In this document: in pieces, positions 4,816 through 5,162 of the stretch | How the letters are laid out: each line of letters starts with the position of its first letter | How positions within the stretch are numbered: position 1 is the stretch's first letter | Source: Pseudomonadota bacterium | GTDB taxonomy: Bacteria > Pseudomonadota > Gammaproteobacteria > Steroidobacterales > Steroidobacteraceae | Direction of reading: 5' to 3' | Length of the DNA stretch: 5,162 bases | Assembly (NCBI GenBank): GCA_021792815.1 | Contig: JAJYTX010000260.1 | Coordinates: 1 to 5,162, forward strand | The notes under the pieces: model-generated | Told to the model about the DNA's origin: nothing | Databases searched by the model: none | The model's input: only the letters and a program-made list of their open reading frames with translations | Made by a program: the position numbers and the translations under genes

Positions 4816-5162
4816 ATGACCGACTCGCTCAAACTCGAGTTCTGCGGACTGCGCTTCGCCTCGCCCATCGTACTGCTGTCGGGCTGCGTGGGCTTCGGCG
4901 AGGAGTACACCCGCATCGAAGGATTCTCCAACCGCGAGGCCGGCGCGGTGGTACTCAAGGGCACGACGCTCGCGCCGCGCCTCGGCAACCCACCGCACCG
5001 GGTCTATGAGACGGCCGCAGGCATGCTGAATGCGATCGGACTGCAGAACCCGGGGGCCGGGCACGTCATCCGGAACATCCTGCCTGAGCTCGACTTCAGC
5101 GAAACCCGCTTCATCGCCAATGTGTCGGGTTCGACCGTGGAGGAATACGCCGAGGTCACGCG
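4816..5162 (+). CDS. pyrD: Dihydroorotate dehydrogenase, class 1B-like, catalytic subunit (3' part beyond window)
   Basis: The first 115 codons are present; the family usually has about 300-310 residues. The enzyme oxidises dihydroorotate to orotate in pyrimidine synthesis, using FMN. Visible class 1 features are the short N-terminus without a membrane-binding extension, the FMN-site segment SGCVGFGEEY (22-31), LKGTT (48-52, with the conserved Lys) and RLGNPPHR (56-63). ETAAGMLNAIGLQNPG (66-81) and FIANVSG (98-104) complete the match. The LNAIGLQNPG wording and overall similarity to my recollection of Bacillus PyrD point to class 1B, which pairs with the iron-sulfur/FAD subunit PyrK and uses NAD+. 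The catalytic cysteine region lies outside the window. Base composition matches its neighbours. An ATG with no Shine-Dalgarno sequence starts 7 bases after the previous stop. Confidence 0.9.
   Translation, partial: MTDSLKLEFCGLRFASPIVLLSGCVGFGEEYTRIEGFSNREAGAVVLKGTTLAPRLGNPPHRVYETAAGMLNAIGLQNPGAGHVIRNILPELDFSETRFIANVSGSTVEEYAEVT

Noticed and set aside
4191..4988. 265-codon open frame on the - strand opposite the SRPBCC, holin-like and pyrD genes
   Set aside because: Its composition (Gln/Arg/Asp-rich, no motif) and its span across three + strand genes mark it as a frame shadow.

Overview
The window is GC-rich, densely coding DNA from a proteobacterial chromosome, most likely a non-enteric gammaproteobacterium. 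The main evidence is the + strand block yibN-like rhodanese / grxC / secB / gpsA, whose order matches the E. coli yibN-grxC-secB-gpsA operon, with an envC-type gene transcribed divergently beside it. I see no insertion sequence, CRISPR array, tRNA, rRNA or phage module, and no clear rho-independent terminator. No stretch over 300 bases lacks a gene. The largest gap is the divergent promoter region of about 100 bases (1610-1711).

Left part, - strand: an envC-like murein hydrolase activator (449-1609) reads leftwards into a DedA-family membrane protein (1-428, cut by the window edge). The two are 20 bases apart and look like one transcript. The envC product keeps the coiled coil and the degenerate LytM domain typical of non-catalytic amidase activators. 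The DedA protein is a close DedA relative, but two of the four charged residues described as essential in E. coli DedA proteins are replaced (Q38 and C131).

Middle, + strand: a consensus TATAAT at 1663-1668 precedes a membrane-anchored single-domain rhodanese (1712-2149). grxC overlaps its stop by 4 bases, secB starts 3 bases after grxC, and gpsA starts 30 bases after secB behind a small hairpin. The block combines thiol/sulfur chemistry, Sec-dependent export and phospholipid precursor synthesis, all linked to envelope biogenesis.

Right part, + strand: an SRPBCC/START-like protein (3970-4410) overlaps by 4 bases a small four-helix membrane protein of the phage-holin-4_2/YvlD type (4407-4808). 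The 5' part of a dihydroorotate dehydrogenase follows (4816 to the edge) and resembles class 1B (PyrD, usual partner PyrK), not the class 2 quinone enzyme normal for gammaproteobacteria. The SRPBCC and pyrD starts each sit 6-7 bases after a TGn-type extended -10 motif, which suggests leaderless transcripts.

No wholly new system is evident. The points most worth a second look are the altered DedA charge set, the possible shared bidirectional -10, the leaderless-type starts, the class 1B pyrD, and the rearranged envC neighbourhood without gpmI.
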